From JAWLFI01 sp041685645 (GTDB lineage Bacteria; Bacteroidota; Bacteroidia; Chitinophagales; Saprospiraceae), in contig JAWLFI010000142.1 of the NCBI GenBank assembly GCA_041685645.1, positions 1 through 6,731 of the forward strand: a stretch of DNA of 6,731 nucleotides, in the 5' to 3' direction. The notes below the pieces were generated by a model, which worked only from the letters and a program-made list of their open reading frames with translations, did no database searches and had not been told where the DNA came from. The translations under genes and the position numbers were made by a program. Below are positions 6,675 through 6,731 of this stretch, in pieces. Position 1 is the first letter of the stretch, and each line of letters starts with the position of its first letter.

Positions 6675-6731
6675 TCACTCGTGGATCACGGTTTTATCTT
6701 CAAACTGCAGGCGGGCCAATGATTGATACAA
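6675..6731 (-). CDS. C-terminal end of an unidentified gene entering from the right
   Basis: From the right edge the minus strand reads 18 codons, ending in LARLQFEDKTVIHE, followed by a TGA stop at 6677-6675. The other two minus-strand frames also close within this stretch but look less protein-like. The 36 bases between this stop and the ATG of the next gene at 6638 hold a candidate promoter. The fragment is too short for me to name a family. Confidence 0.4.
   Translation of the reverse strand: MYQSLARLQFEDKTVIHE

Overview
The window looks like chromosomal DNA from a member of the Bacteroidota (Bacteroidetes). The evidence is the protein families (a Bacteroidota-type LptD, an Amidase_3 protein with a SPOR-like tail, a stand-alone MCE/MlaD protein), the lack of clear Shine-Dalgarno sequences before any start, and two perfect matches to the Bacteroidota -7 promoter consensus TAnnTTTG at sensible positions. 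I cannot assign a genus. I see no mobile elements, tRNA or rRNA genes, CRISPR arrays or defence genes.

Layout. (1) Positions 1-2624, minus strand: a large LptD (outer-membrane LPS-assembly) gene that runs off the left edge; 874 residues are visible. (2) Positions 2628-3767, plus strand: a secreted N-acetylmuramoyl-L-alanine amidase, divergent from lptD, with only 3 bp between the two ATG codons. (3) Positions 3807-4877, plus strand: a membrane-anchored MCE/MlaD-family lipid-transport subunit, probably co-transcribed with the amidase. (4) Positions 4878-4952: a short convergent gap. (5) Positions 4953-6008, minus strand: murB, which has no usable ATG and appears to start at TTG. (6) Positions 6015-6638, minus strand: a signal-peptide-bearing, probably beta-barrel outer-membrane protein of unknown function, just upstream of murB and in the same frame. 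(7) Positions 6675-6731, minus strand: the last 18 codons of an unidentified gene entering from the right.

Every identifiable gene concerns the cell envelope: LPS insertion into the outer membrane (LptD), peptidoglycan cleavage (amidase), lipid trafficking between membranes (MCE protein), peptidoglycan precursor synthesis (MurB) and an outer-membrane protein. This is a housekeeping envelope-biogenesis neighbourhood. I found no wholly new system. The most unusual features are organisational: the lptD/amidase divergent start junction with an inverted repeat across both start codons and promoter candidates lying inside the opposite genes, and the in-frame stop/TTG junction between the outer-membrane protein gene and murB.
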